DNA from: Streptomyces sp. NRRL B-3428
GTDB taxonomy: Bacteria > Actinomycetota > Actinomycetes > Streptomycetales > Streptomycetaceae
Direction: 5' to 3'
DNA: 64,000 nucleotides
Assembly: GCA_000721375.1 (NCBI GenBank)
Contig: JOGW01000008.1
Span: 372,001 to 436,000, forward strand
Shown here piece by piece: positions 31,974 to 41,149 of the stretch (positions are counted from its first letter, which is position 1; each line of letters begins with the position of its first letter). Below the pieces are notes generated by a model. It worked only from the letters and a program-made list of their open reading frames with translations. It did no database searches and was not told the DNA's origin. A program made the position numbers and the translations under genes.

Positions 31974-32393
31974 CTACCGCACCCCGGCAACAGCGCGCCC
32001 CGCGGGCTGCAGCTGACGTACCAGAAACTGCTCGGTGTCCGCGGTGAAGAATCCGGAGATACCGCGCAGCAACTGCAGTGCCGCTACGACCCGTCCGGGC
32101 AGCGGACGTGGCAGTACGGCCAGCGGCAGCGCCTCCGTACGCGGACCGGTCGCCGCCGCCTCCAGGGCCAGCCGGGCCTGGCCGGTCTCCCCCGCGCGCA
32201 CCAGCGCGAGTGCACGCCGCGCGCCACCGGCGGCCCGCTCCACCACGGCGAGCAGCGCGGTGATGCCCCTCAGATCCGCGACACCCGCCGGGGAAGTCGC
32301 CCCCAGCTCCCGCGCCTCCAAGCGCAGTTGAGCACCCGCGTGGTCGAGGATCTTGACGATCGCGCACAGCCGTCCGGTGTCGAATGACGCCAT
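31974..32393 (-). CDS. Small helical hypothetical protein
   Basis: A 139-residue cytosolic protein with no domain I recognise. It is mostly alpha-helical, alanine- and leucine-rich (LRGITALLAVVERAAGGARRALALVRAGETGQARLALEAA) with no signal peptide, membrane helix or metal motif. The ATG has AAGGAG seven bases upstream and codon use is typical of the genome, so it is a real gene. Its upstream region has three 9-bp ATCTGTGCC repeats. It is convergent with the racemase gene and divergent from the VanZ-like gene. Confidence 0.6.
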   Translation of the reverse strand: MASFDTGRLCAIVKILDHAGAQLRLEARELGATSPAGVADLRGITALLAVVERAAGGARRALALVRAGETGQARLALEAAATGPRTEALPLAVLPRPLPGRVVAALQLLRGISGFFTADTEQFLVRQLQPAGRAVAGVR

Positions 32394-32422
32394 GGGAGCA
32401 CTCCTTCGCTGAAGTGACTGAA

Positions 32423-32449
32423 GGCACAGATGGCACAGATGGCACAGAT
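32423..32449. repeat. Three 9-bp tandem repeats upstream of the small helical protein
   Basis: GGCACAGAT at 32423-32431, 32432-32440 and 32441-32449, perfect copies, 30-56 bases before the ATG at 32393 on the other strand (where they read ATCTGTGCC). They could be an iterated operator or slipped-strand tract. Confidence 0.8.
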
Positions 32450-32635
32450 GGGAAAGAAGCACTGAAAGCCTGGACCACTCAATCGCGCGCATACGCACGC
32501 CTTCAGACCTATCACCCGCACACGTACCGCCCGAACCCTCCTCAGGGGGCGCACTCCCTGCGCAGAGGCGCATGCCTCAACTGCCTCCGGGTACACGGGA
32601 CTTACCGACCACTCAGCCACCCTCGGAGGGAAGTG

Positions 32636-33283
32636 ATGGCTCAGACCGCGACCCGGGGCACCCCCCGCAAGAGCGGGCGCCGCCAAGCACGGTCATCCGC
32701 CACCTCACCGCGCGCACCCGCCCCCTGGCCGGTGCGCGCCCTTGCCATGCTGCTCGCCTGCGCCGCGATGGTGGCCTTCGGCGTGCTGCTGGCACGCCTC
32801 ACCTTGCAGCCGTCCACGGCCTCGGTGCCGCTCACCCACACCAATCTCCGGCCGGGTGACTCGATCCGGGACTATCTCGCCCAGCCCGCGTTCCGCGACA
32901 CCGTCAAACAGCTTGGCGGCAACATTCTGCTCGGAGTCCCCTTCGGCGTACTGCTGCCGGTGATCGCCCCCAAGGCGCGCGGGGTCCTGCGTGTGGTCGC
33001 CGTCACGACCTTCGTGATGCTGGGTGTCGAGGTGGTGCAGGGCGCGCTCATCACCGGCCGCGCCTTCGACATCGACGACGTGGTCCTCAACACCGGCGGG
33101 GCACTGCTCGGTTATCTGCTGATCGGCCGGCGGCTTTCGCGCCGCATCCACCCACCGCGCCGGCGCCGGTTCCGGTGGTACGGAAGGCCGGCCGACCCAC
33201 CGACGACACCCACCCGCAGGAAGGTGTCGGGTCTCCGCAGGAAGAGGGCTCCCCAAAAGGCACAACCCGGCCAGAAGAAGTGA
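32636..33283 (+). CDS. VanZ-like membrane protein
   Basis: A 215-residue protein with about four hydrophobic helices (residues 33-56, 88-110, 118-140, 150-165) and the VanZ-type core VKQLGGNILLGVPFGVLLPVI plus FDIDDVVLNTGGALLGYLLI. VanZ relatives can reduce teicoplanin binding, but most are general envelope proteins. The N-terminus and the C-terminal 50 residues are strongly basic. The ATG has CGGAGGGA just upstream. A strong bidirectional terminator follows its stop. Confidence 0.8.
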   Translation: MAQTATRGTPRKSGRRQARSSATSPRAPAPWPVRALAMLLACAAMVAFGVLLARLTLQPSTASVPLTHTNLRPGDSIRDYLAQPAFRDTVKQLGGNILLGVPFGVLLPVIAPKARGVLRVVAVTTFVMLGVEVVQGALITGRAFDIDDVVLNTGGALLGYLLIGRRLSRRIHPPRRRRFRWYGRPADPPTTPTRRKVSGLRRKRAPQKAQPGQKK

Positions 33284-33285
33284 CG

Positions 33286-33320
33286 CGGCCCGGGCTCACG
33301 CGCGGCGTGGGCCCGGGCCG
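33286..33320. terminator. Strong bidirectional terminator hairpin
   Basis: A 16-bp stem with a single G-T wobble (33286-33301 with 33305-33320) and a three-base loop lies between the convergent VanZ-like and acetylesterase genes, starting three bases after the VanZ stop. Confidence 0.85.
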
Positions 33321-33334
33321 TGTACGGCAGTCGC

Positions 33335-34378
33335 TCAGCTCGATCGCACCAACCCCTGCGCGACGAGCTCCTGGTGGACAAGTCCCGCGAACTCGGTCGC
33401 CCCGCGCACGGAGGTGTGCGTGTTGTCGCGCTTCTCGTTGTAGAGGAACAGCGGCTTGGAGGCCTCGGGGCCCAGCTCCTCGACCCGCTGCTTGGTGAGC
33501 GCCGTCAGATCGATCAGCGGGACCTCCGCTGCTACGGCGAGGGCGCGCATCTCGGCCGGGAGATCGACTCCGAGACCGTTCACATTCAGAGCGACGCCAT
33601 TGTTCAAAGTGCCGTCCGAGTTGAACCAGCGGCGCACGATCGGCGTGACCAGGACGGGCCGTCCGCCCTCGGCCCGAATGCCCTCGATCATGGTGGTGAG
33701 GTTGGCGCGGTAGACATCGGCAGGTGTCTGCTTGTCGTTGTGGGCGAGCTGGATCAGCACCACGTCGTCGCGCCCGATCCGCTCCCGTACCGCCGCGAAG
33801 AGCGCCGGATTGTCCAGGAACGACTGCGAACCCTCGCCCGAGTCCGCGTAGTTGGCGACCACGGGACCACGGCCGAGCAGCTGCGGCAGCTGCTGGCCCC
33901 AGCCGGAATAGGGATCGCCCGGCTGGTCGCACACGGTCGAGTCGCCGATGAGCAGCAGCTGACGGACGTGGTGGGCGGGCTTCACGCGCAGCGCGGACAG
34001 CTGTGGTGCCGTGCCGGCGAAGACCAGGTCGAGGCCGGGGCTGCCGCTCGGTCCGGTCGGCTCACCCTCCGGCTCGCGGACGTCCACGGTGAAGCTGCGG
34101 TGCAGTCGCTGCCCGGGTTCGGTGGCGGTCTCGGCCAGCATGGTGCGCCGGGTCTCGGCGGTCACCGTGGTGCTGCCCGCGCTGTCACCTCCGAGGAGTA
34201 CGGAGACGGTGTACACACCGGGGGCGACGTCGAAGTGGCAGGTCACCGGAGCCGTGCCGGTGCAGTGGTCGAGGCCGCGGGAGTCAGCCTCGGGTGGCGA
34301 GTCCGCGTGGGCCGGAACCGCCGACAGGGCTCCCAAGACCGTGACTGCCGCCAGAACCAAGCTAGTTGCGCGTCTCAT
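33335..34378 (-). CDS. Secreted rhamnogalacturonan acetylesterase (SGNH/GDSL, CE12-like)
   Basis: A 347-residue exported esterase. The signal peptide (1-25, PAHA) precedes a beta-domain (30-130) and an SGNH hydrolase domain with block I LLLIGDSTVCDQ, block II region YADSGEGSQSFL, block III LIQLAHNDKQ and the catalytic DNTHTS near the end. This pattern fits rhamnogalacturonan acetylesterases, which remove acetyl groups from galacturonate in RG-I so that lyases can cut. The ATG follows GAGGGAACGACG. It is the last gene of the RG-I operon, 13 bases after the PL26-type lyase. Confidence 0.85.
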   Translation of the reverse strand: MRRATSLVLAAVTVLGALSAVPAHADSPPEADSRGLDHCTGTAPVTCHFDVAPGVYTVSVLLGGDSAGSTTVTAETRRTMLAETATEPGQRLHRSFTVDVREPEGEPTGPSGSPGLDLVFAGTAPQLSALRVKPAHHVRQLLLIGDSTVCDQPGDPYSGWGQQLPQLLGRGPVVANYADSGEGSQSFLDNPALFAAVRERIGRDDVVLIQLAHNDKQTPADVYRANLTTMIEGIRAEGGRPVLVTPIVRRWFNSDGTLNNGVALNVNGLGVDLPAEMRALAVAAEVPLIDLTALTKQRVEELGPEASKPLFLYNEKRDNTHTSVRGATEFAGLVHQELVAQGLVRSS

Positions 34379-34391
34379 CGTCGTTCCCTCC

Positions 34392-37154
34392 TCAGCCCGG
34401 GATCTTGTCGCCGACGAGGGCGAGGTTCTGGATGGCGGCAAGTCCGAAGAGCGCGGTCTCGTTGGTGTTGACCTTGAGGTTCTCGTAGCCGGGCACCAGC
34501 ACCGCCGGGCCCTCCAGCTTGGCCTTCTCCCAGTTGGAGGCCTCGGTGTAGCCGTCGGAGCGGTAGAACTTCGTCCACGCCCTGGCCGTCAGCTTGTCGT
34601 CCTTCAACTGGGCCGCGGCGTAGGCGTCGAGGCGTGAGTGGCCCTGGAAGAGCAGCAGGGTGCCGAAGTTGGCGCCGTAGCGTGCGGCCTGTTCGGCCTT
34701 GGTGGCGTTGAAGTAGCGGCAGTAGTCGAGCCAGGCCTCCTTGAAGGCGGGCAGGTCGATCAGGCCGATGAGTTCGGCGCACATCTCGACGAGGCCGAAC
34801 ATCGCTGAGAGATGCGAGACCCCCACGGCAGGCTTCTCGGCGACCGCGAACCTGCCCGTATCCAGGTCGTACAGACCGGTGCCCTGCACAAAGCCGTTGG
34901 GCTGCGCGGCGATGGTCTCCATGGTCGAGCGCAGCCGCGCCTCGGCCTTGTCGGCCTTGGGTCCGCGCCGCTCCCACTCGGTGAGCCAAGCCGCCGCGAG
35001 TCCGCTCCAGTCGGTGCCGAAGCCGATGGACAGAGCGTGCCGGTCGGGGGTGTACGGCTCGGTGCGGATCTTGCGGATCGGGTCGAGGCCGAGGAAGGTC
35101 TCGTCCGAGTCGACCAGTGCGTGCATCAGGTCGCCGACGCGTTCGTCCGCCGTGAGGAAGTAGTACTGGCGGCGGTAGACCGCGGTCGAGATGCGCTGCT
35201 GCTTGGCGCTGCACCCGTAGTGCTGGACGCCGTGCCGGGTGCCGAGGCCGGCCCACTTGCCCAGGTGGTAGACGTCGACCTCGCCGGTGTGGCGGGTCAT
35301 CGCCTCGGCGAAGCGGAAGATGTCGGAGCGGCCCGAGCGCAGATACGCGTACCAGAGCCAGAGGTCGGGCGACAGCTCGGAGTTGTCCCAGGCGTAGCCG
35401 CCGATGTCGTAGCGCCACTGGTGACGGTCGCTGTCGTAGGTGTGCATGATGTCGCCGTAGTCCCAGAAGCCGTACCAGCGGCGCTGTTCGACCTGGTCCT
35501 TGTAGTACGTGAACAGGAAGTCGAGCTGGTCCTCGATCTTCGCCTTGGCCGCGGTGGAGCGGTCGACCGGGGCGAAGAGTCCGCCGAAGACACCGGCCTT
35601 GGCCAAGTCCGCCGGTCCTGCGGCCAGTTGCGGCGGAACGCGGACGGCCTCCGCCTGGTCGACCAGCGTGGCGGCGCTCGGGGTCTTGTCGTTGGCCCAG
35701 AACATCAGCTCGCTGGTACGGGCGATGCCGTACGGGGTGCCGAAGCCCGGCTCGTAGTCCTCGTAGGTGATGTTGAGGCCTTCGAGCTGCTCGGGGTAGG
35801 TGTCCTGGCCCATGCCGTCGTGGTAGAAGCGCAGGTCCATGGGCTGGGCCTCGGGCGACCAGAGCCACAGGGTGACCTCGGCCTCGTCGCTCGCGGCGCC
35901 GCGGATGTCGAGCTGGGCGGGGTGCTTGTGCCAGAAGTCGCGCAGGCCGAAGGAGAGTCCGCCGCTGACGCCGCCCACGTATCCGAAGCCGTTCGCGCGG
36001 CCGCCGCCGCCCGCGGTGATCCAGCCGTGGCCCGCCTCGGTCCGCTTGCGCAAGGTGAATCCGTCGGCGCTGAGCTGGCTGAGGGTGTAGTCACCCCACG
36101 TGGGGATGTACTGCAGGCGCGTGGTGACCCGCTGGTCCCAGGTGCTGGGGTCGGGCAGCTTCTCGCCCTTGACCTGTGCGGTGCGCACCGCGGCGCCGGG
36201 GTCCCTGCGCAGTCCCGTGATGCCCTTGACGGCCTCGGTGAGGAAGCCGGTCGTGGGCGCGGAGCCCTCGCCCGCGATACGGATGTGGCGGTCGTACATC
36301 TCGTCCCGCATCGGCACCGAGAAGCGGACCCCGAGGCCGCGGATGAAGTCCTCGTTCTCATCACCGTCGAAGGTGATCGTGTGCACCATACGGAAGGACT
36401 CGGCGCCCGCGTAGAAGTAGAGGCGGACGCTGAACGGCAGCCAACTACGGCTCCCCCTGCGGTGCTTGCCGTCGATCCGGACCACGGCGCGGACCGGACC
36501 GTCCTGCTCGACGGTCGCCCCGCCGATGTCACCGTCGAAGCGCTTCCACTTGGCGTTGCCCTCGTCGTTGTCCTCCACGGCGTCCTGACGGTGCAGGACC
36601 AGCCGGCCGTTCCTGGCGATGGTGGTGGACCCGCGGGTCACGGTCTCGACGAGCTGCTCGCCGTCCTTGCGGATGACCGCCTTGATCACGCCGGTGTCGA
36701 CGGTGATCCGGCTGCTGGTCTCGCTGACCGCGATCTTCTGCTCGGCGGCCGCCGGGGCGCCCTTGGCCAGCGTGAACTTCTCCGCTCCCGCGGCGCCCGC
36801 GCCGACCGCGTGGGCGGTCCACTTGAGTGTGCCGTCGGGCCAGTAGGCGGTCGGCCAGGTCTGTACGGGGACGTCCTTGCCGTCCGCGGTGGCGAGTTGG
36901 AACTCGGTGCCGGCCGCGTGGGTGCCCTTGGGCCAGGGCACGCCGAAGGTGGAACCGGCGGCCGCACCCAGACCGCCGTCCTCGAGCCAGCCGATCGTGA
37001 CCGGGTCGTCGGCGGTGCTTACGGCGCCGGGGTTTGCTGCCTGCGCGGCCTGTGCGGCCTCGGGGCCGAGCACCCAGCCGACCTGACTGGCGACGCCCGC
37101 CGCCGCGGCCATTCTCAGCAGGGATCTACGGGGCAGGTGCGGGATGCCGGACAT
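34392..37154 (-). CDS. Exo-rhamnogalacturonan lyase-like protein (PL26-type), Tat-exported
   Basis: A 920-residue exported protein. The N-terminus LPRRSLLRMAAAAGVASQV is a twin-arginine signal. The body resembles large PL26-type exo-unsaturated rhamnogalacturonan lyases: an N-terminal beta-sandwich (VTIGWLEDGG, GTLKWTAHA) and a C-terminal helical toroid (YDIGGYAWDNSELSPDLWLWYAY, HYGCSAKQQR). It would trim RG-I oligosaccharides. I chose ATG 37154 because AAGGAG lies four bases upstream; ATG 37175 has none. It lies in an operon with the importer, YesL-like and acetylesterase genes. The PL26 assignment is by resemblance and context. Confidence 0.75.
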   Translation of the reverse strand: MSGIPHLPRRSLLRMAAAAGVASQVGWVLGPEAAQAAQAANPGAVSTADDPVTIGWLEDGGLGAAAGSTFGVPWPKGTHAAGTEFQLATADGKDVPVQTWPTAYWPDGTLKWTAHAVGAGAAGAEKFTLAKGAPAAAEQKIAVSETSSRITVDTGVIKAVIRKDGEQLVETVTRGSTTIARNGRLVLHRQDAVEDNDEGNAKWKRFDGDIGGATVEQDGPVRAVVRIDGKHRRGSRSWLPFSVRLYFYAGAESFRMVHTITFDGDENEDFIRGLGVRFSVPMRDEMYDRHIRIAGEGSAPTTGFLTEAVKGITGLRRDPGAAVRTAQVKGEKLPDPSTWDQRVTTRLQYIPTWGDYTLSQLSADGFTLRKRTEAGHGWITAGGGGRANGFGYVGGVSGGLSFGLRDFWHKHPAQLDIRGAASDEAEVTLWLWSPEAQPMDLRFYHDGMGQDTYPEQLEGLNITYEDYEPGFGTPYGIARTSELMFWANDKTPSAATLVDQAEAVRVPPQLAAGPADLAKAGVFGGLFAPVDRSTAAKAKIEDQLDFLFTYYKDQVEQRRWYGFWDYGDIMHTYDSDRHQWRYDIGGYAWDNSELSPDLWLWYAYLRSGRSDIFRFAEAMTRHTGEVDVYHLGKWAGLGTRHGVQHYGCSAKQQRISTAVYRRQYYFLTADERVGDLMHALVDSDETFLGLDPIRKIRTEPYTPDRHALSIGFGTDWSGLAAAWLTEWERRGPKADKAEARLRSTMETIAAQPNGFVQGTGLYDLDTGRFAVAEKPAVGVSHLSAMFGLVEMCAELIGLIDLPAFKEAWLDYCRYFNATKAEQAARYGANFGTLLLFQGHSRLDAYAAAQLKDDKLTARAWTKFYRSDGYTEASNWEKAKLEGPAVLVPGYENLKVNTNETALFGLAAIQNLALVGDKIPG

Positions 37155-37243
37155 CGCTCTCCTTGACTTAGACATGACATAAAAGGGTGTGGGGCGGCGC
37201 AGCCTGGGTGGCACAGCCGGGACGGGGCGCCGACGGACAGGAC

Positions 37244-37834
37244 TCAGCCGGTGCGCCGGCGCTCCACCGCGATCGCCGCCGCCGTGACCATCCCCAGCGC
37301 GGGCGCGAGAAGCGGCGCGGCGAACCAGGCGGAGGCCGCGATCACCGCGAACCCGCAGACCAGGACCATCGATCCGGCAGGGTCACGCAATGTGTGCCGT
37401 GCCCCGGCGGCGAACAGCTCGCGCCAGGACGCGCCAGGACGCCACCGCACGGCCGCCCGCAGTCCGCCGACGACCACCACCACGGCTGCGCCCACACCGA
37501 CCGCGCCCACGAAGGGTCCGCCCGGCAGTCCCGCGCGTACGGCCGCGAAGTCCGCCCACAGGAGCGCCAGAACGCCCCATCCCGCGAGCCCGGCGAGCCA
37601 TCCGCGACGTACCGCCGAGCGCCAGTCGGCCACGAACTGCCGCCAGCCGGACTCCTCATGGGCCAGATGGCGCCGCAGATGCGCGGCCCCCGCCGCGCAC
37701 GCGGCGGGCAGCGTGACCAGCGGCAGCGCGCCCAGGAAGATCCATACCCCGGTCAGCAGACACTCGGCGAAAACCCCGAACGCCCGCTGAAACGCCGACT
37801 GCTCACCTTGAACCCTGGCGGTCGTCGTGGTCAT
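37244..37834 (-). CDS. YesL-like (DUF624) membrane protein
   Basis: A 196-residue integral membrane protein with four to five hydrophobic helices (about 22-48, 78-100, 105-130, 155-190) and the YesL pattern (VFAECLLTGVWIFLGALPLVTLPAACAAGAAHLRRHLAHEESG). YesL/DUF624 proteins sit beside pectin or rhamnogalacturonan importers in many bacteria; their role is unknown and may be transporter assembly. It follows the permease gene by six bases and precedes the PL26-type lyase gene. Confidence 0.8.
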   Translation of the reverse strand: MTTTTARVQGEQSAFQRAFGVFAECLLTGVWIFLGALPLVTLPAACAAGAAHLRRHLAHEESGWRQFVADWRSAVRRGWLAGLAGWGVLALLWADFAAVRAGLPGGPFVGAVGVGAAVVVVVGGLRAAVRWRPGASWRELFAAGARHTLRDPAGSMVLVCGFAVIAASAWFAAPLLAPALGMVTAAAIAVERRRTG

Positions 37835-37840
37835 TTCCGC

Positions 37841-38740
37841 TCAGCCCTTCAGACCCGAGGTGGCCATACCCTCGATCAGATACCGCTGGAAGGCCAGGAA
37901 GAAGAGGACCACCGGCGCAAGCGCCACCAGGGACATGGCGATCATGCCGCCGTAATCGGCCACACCCTCCTGGTCGACGAACATCTTCAGGCCCAGCGCG
38001 ACGGTGTACTTCTCAGGAGTGTTGACGTAGATCAACGGGCCCATGAAGTCGTTCCAGGTGTTGATGAACGTGAAGATCGCGCTGGTGATCAGGGCGGGCC
38101 GGCACAGCGGCAGCACGATCGACCAGTAGATCCGCAGATGCCCGCAGCCGTCCAGACGGGCCGCCTCGTCCAGCTCCTTGGGCAGATTCCGCATGAACTG
38201 CACCATCAGGAAGACGAAGAAGGCCTCCGTCGCCAGGTACTTGCCGAGCAGCAGCGGTGTGTACGTGTCGATGACGTCCATCTTCTGGAACAGCACGTAC
38301 TGCGGGATGAGCAGGACGTGGTACGGCAGCAGCAGCGTGCCGATCATCAGGACGAAGAGCAGATTGCGGCCTGCGAACCGGATCCGGGCGAAGGCGTAGG
38401 CCGCGAGCGAGCACGACAGGAGTACGCCGACGACCGAACCCACCGCCAGGAACAGCGAGTTGTAGAAGAAGGTGGAGATCGGGATGTCCGCGATGCCGTC
38501 GGCGAGCCGGGTGTAGTTGCGGATGATCGGGTCCGTGGGCAGCAGTTGCAGACTGCCCACGATCTCGTCGCCCTGCTTGAACGAGGCGCCGATCAGCCAG
38601 ACGACCGGGTAGAGCACCACCGCGAGTACGGCGAGCGCACCCAGATGCCAGGCGAGCGAGCCCCTCGCGCGGCCTCCCCGGCCCTGCCGGCCCCCCCGGC
38701 CACCCGGACGAGCAGCGGTGAGCATGGGCTGTGCGGTCAT
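37841..38740 (-). CDS. Carbohydrate ABC transporter permease (MalG-like)
   Basis: A 299-residue inner-membrane permease of the CUT1 class with about six helices. The EAA loop, contacting the ATPase, is PKELDEAARLDGCGHLRIYWSIVLPLCRP. The first 28 residues are Gly/Arg-rich. The ATG overlaps the stop of the partner permease (ATGA). No ATPase gene is present in the operon; CUT1 importers in Streptomyces typically share the MsiK ATPase encoded elsewhere. From its neighbours, the cargo is probably unsaturated rhamnogalacturonan oligosaccharides. Confidence 0.92.
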   Translation of the reverse strand: MTAQPMLTAARPGGRGGRQGRGGRARGSLAWHLGALAVLAVVLYPVVWLIGASFKQGDEIVGSLQLLPTDPIIRNYTRLADGIADIPISTFFYNSLFLAVGSVVGVLLSCSLAAYAFARIRFAGRNLLFVLMIGTLLLPYHVLLIPQYVLFQKMDVIDTYTPLLLGKYLATEAFFVFLMVQFMRNLPKELDEAARLDGCGHLRIYWSIVLPLCRPALITSAIFTFINTWNDFMGPLIYVNTPEKYTVALGLKMFVDQEGVADYGGMIAMSLVALAPVVLFFLAFQRYLIEGMATSGLKG

Positions 38741-39747
38741 CGGCCGCCCTCCTCGTAGTGCACCCAGCGCTTCTGCGACCAGAACAGAACGGCTGTGACC
38801 AGCGCGACCGCGACCAGAAGCATCCAGGCCATCGCGGAGGCCATCCCCATCCGGCTGTTCTCGAAGCCCTGGACGTACAGGTAACAGGTGTAGACCATGG
38901 AGCCGTCCGCCGGCCCGCAGCTGCCGCCCGCTCCGCTGCCGACGATGTACGCGGAGGCGAAGATCTGGAACGAATGGATGGTCTCCAGCAGGACGTTGAA
39001 GAAGAGGACCGGGGAGATCATCGGCAGGGTGATGCTCCAGAACCGGCGCCAGGGCCCGGCCCCGTCCACCTCGGCCGCCTCGTACAGCTCGCGCGGCACC
39101 TGCTTGAGACCCGCCAGGAAGATCACCATCGGTGCGCCGAACTGCCAGACGGTGAGCGCCACCAGGGCGTACACGATCCACTCGGGATCACCGATCCAGC
39201 CGCCGACGTCGATGCCGAAGAGCGAGGACTGCGCCCGGTCGACAAGGGCGTCGTCCGAGAAGATCGCCTTCCAGACCACCGCCACGGACACGCTCGCGCC
39301 GACCAGTGAAGGGGCATAGAACGCGGCACGGTAGAAGCCCTGTCCCCGCCGCTTCTGTGCGAGCAGCAGCGCCACACCGAGGGCGAGAAGCAGTTTGAGC
39401 GGGGTGCCGACGACGACGTACCAGAGCGTCACCGAGACCGAGTGGCGCCAGCGGGGATCGCCGAACATCTCGGTGAAGTTCGCGAAGCCGATCCAGTTCG
39501 GGGCGTCGAAGAGGTTGTAGTCGGTGAACGCGAAGTAGAGCGAGGCGATCATCGGACCCGCGGTGAGCAGCAGGAAACCGGCGATCCAGGGGGACATGAA
39601 GAGATAGCCGGCGAGGTTCTCCCTGCGGCGGCGCCGCTTGAGAGCGGCGCCGGAGGGCAGCGGCCGGGCGCCGCGCGGGCCGGGCCCCGGTATCTTCCCG
39701 GGGCCCACCGCGTGTGCCTGTCGTACGTCTGTCACGGTCGGACCCAT
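38737..39747 (-). CDS. Carbohydrate ABC transporter permease (MalF-like)
   Basis: A 336-residue permease, the partner of the MalG-like one. It has six predicted helices and the EAA loop PRELYEAAEVDGAGPWRRFWSITLPMISP. The cytosolic N-terminus (1-45) is long and basic (ALKRRRRRENLAGY). Its ATG overlaps the stop of the solute-binding protein gene by one base and its stop overlaps the next permease start, so the importer genes are tightly coupled. It is part of the RG-I operon. Confidence 0.92.
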   Translation of the reverse strand: MGPTVTDVRQAHAVGPGKIPGPGPRGARPLPSGAALKRRRRRENLAGYLFMSPWIAGFLLLTAGPMIASLYFAFTDYNLFDAPNWIGFANFTEMFGDPRWRHSVSVTLWYVVVGTPLKLLLALGVALLLAQKRRGQGFYRAAFYAPSLVGASVSVAVVWKAIFSDDALVDRAQSSLFGIDVGGWIGDPEWIVYALVALTVWQFGAPMVIFLAGLKQVPRELYEAAEVDGAGPWRRFWSITLPMISPVLFFNVLLETIHSFQIFASAYIVGSGAGGSCGPADGSMVYTCYLYVQGFENSRMGMASAMAWMLLVAVALVTAVLFWSQKRWVHYEEGGR

Positions 39748-41030
39748 CAGCTGCCGAGAGCCGTCTTCGACTCGGTGAAGAACTGCTTGACCGCGTCGTC
39801 CACGTCGCGCGTCTTGAGGCCGACCTCTTCGGCAAGGCGCATGAAGGCCATCTCGCAGACATCCGCGCCCGCCGGGTGCGGGGTGATGGGCTCAAGGACG
39901 CCCGACGCGACCAGGGATTCCTCGTACGCGGCGATCTCCTTGGCGACCGGGTCGCTGGGCACGAACGCCTCGTACTGCGCGGTGGTGGCCGGGACCCCGC
40001 GGTCATAGCCCATGATCTTGGCGACCTCGGGGTCATGGACCATGAAGTCGATGAACTGGGCGACTTCCTTGGGGTGCTTGGTGCGCTTGGAGGCGCTCAG
40101 CATCAGCGAGCCCAGGTACTGGCCGGTCTTCTTGCCGTCCGTGGTCGGGATGGGCGCGAGGCCGTACTCGCTCTTGCCCTCCGCGCTGTAGCGGTTGGTG
40201 AAGTTGTCCCAGGTGAACTCGCCGGCCGCGAGCTCCGCGGTGACCGCGGACTTGGGCTTGGCCTGGACGACCTTCTTGGTGCTTGCGACGACGCCTTCCT
40301 CACTGCCCTTGAGGCCCTTGCCCCACCACTGCTCGAGGTCGGCCTCGTCGAAGCCGAGACCCTTCTCGGTGAAGAAGGCCTTGCCGTTCTGGCGCAGATA
40401 CAGGTCGTACAGGTACATGACCCCGTACATGCCGCTGTCGCCCGCGCGTCCGGTCTTGTCATGGATGGCTTTCAGCGCGGCGTCGAAGTCGTCCCAGGTC
40501 CAGCCCTGTTCGGGCTTGATGCCGGCCTTGGTGTAGACGGGCTTGTCGATCACCAGGGCCATGGAGTTGCTGCCGACGGGGATGCCGAGCAGCTTGCCGT
40601 CGACCTCGCCGAACTTCTCCAGGCCGGCGCGGAAGCCCTCTGTGCGGAGGTTGCCCGCCTTGACCTGCTCGCTCAGGTCGAGCAGCACGTTCTTCGCGTC
40701 GTACTTGCGCAGGAACCCGATGGCGTTCTGGAACACGTCGGGCGGGTTGCCGCCGCTGGCCTGCGTGTTGAACTTCTTCCAGAAGTCCGGGTAGGGCTGG
40801 AAGTCCGTCTTGATCTTGATCTTCGGGTACTTCTTCTCGAAGAGTTTTATCGTTTCATTGATCTTCTTGGCACGGTCGTCGGCACCCCACCAGGAGTACC
40901 GGATCGTCACGACACCATCGCCCGAGCCGGATCCCGACCCGCACCCCGCCACCGTAAATCCCAAGGCCACGCCGGTGCCTCCGGCGATTTTGAGCAGCCC
41001 TCGTCGATCAATGCTCCCTGAAACAGGCAC
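39747..41030 (-). CDS. Extracellular solute-binding lipoprotein, carbohydrate ABC importer
   Basis: A 427-residue binding protein. The N-terminus IDRRGLLKIAGGTGVALGFTVAGCGSG combines a twin-arginine motif with a lipobox (VAGC), so it is a Tat-exported lipoprotein. The mature part is a CUT1-type substrate-binding protein (TIRYSWWGADDRAKKINETIKLFEKKYP, NPPDVFQN). The GTG start at 41030 has no good ribosome site. It is the first gene of the RG-I operon. A promoter-like TTGACC / TATAAC pair flanking a GCAAGCGCTTGC palindrome lies 30-55 bases upstream, so a LacI-type repressor probably controls it. Confidence 0.88.
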   Translation of the reverse strand: MPVSGSIDRRGLLKIAGGTGVALGFTVAGCGSGSGSGDGVVTIRYSWWGADDRAKKINETIKLFEKKYPKIKIKTDFQPYPDFWKKFNTQASGGNPPDVFQNAIGFLRKYDAKNVLLDLSEQVKAGNLRTEGFRAGLEKFGEVDGKLLGIPVGSNSMALVIDKPVYTKAGIKPEQGWTWDDFDAALKAIHDKTGRAGDSGMYGVMYLYDLYLRQNGKAFFTEKGLGFDEADLEQWWGKGLKGSEEGVVASTKKVVQAKPKSAVTAELAAGEFTWDNFTNRYSAEGKSEYGLAPIPTTDGKKTGQYLGSLMLSASKRTKHPKEVAQFIDFMVHDPEVAKIMGYDRGVPATTAQYEAFVPSDPVAKEIAAYEESLVASGVLEPITPHPAGADVCEMAFMRLAEEVGLKTRDVDDAVKQFFTESKTALGS

Positions 41031-41065
41031 AGTTGAACCCCCAGCCCATGGATTGAATCGTTATA

Positions 41066-41077
41066 GCAAGCGCTTGC
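41066..41077. promoter_or_regulatory. LacI/GalR-type operator between -35 and -10
   Basis: The perfect palindrome GCAAGCGCTTGC, with the AAGCGCTT core of LacI/GalR operators, sits exactly between the TTGACC and TATAAC boxes of the importer promoter. A bound repressor would block polymerase. The spacer is only 14 bases unless the -10 is shifted to TAACGA. Confidence 0.75.
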
Positions 41078-41131
41078 CGGGTCAACGTAGGGACCGATGG
41101 TGTGGGCGTCAACATCCCGGGAGGTATCAAT

Positions 41132-41145
41132 TCGAAGCGCTTCGA
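41132..41145. promoter_or_regulatory. Second LacI/GalR-type operator in the RG-I control region
   Basis: The perfect 14-bp palindrome TCGAAGCGCTTCGA shares the AAGCGCTT core with the site 66 bases away. It lies toward the PL11 gene and may control that direction or allow looping between the two sites. Confidence 0.72.
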
Positions 41146-41149
41146 CGCA

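Noticed and set aside
34812..37166. A 784-codon plus-strand open frame
   Set aside because: It is antisense to the PL26-type lyase gene and consists of Val/Gly/Arg-rich shadow sequence.
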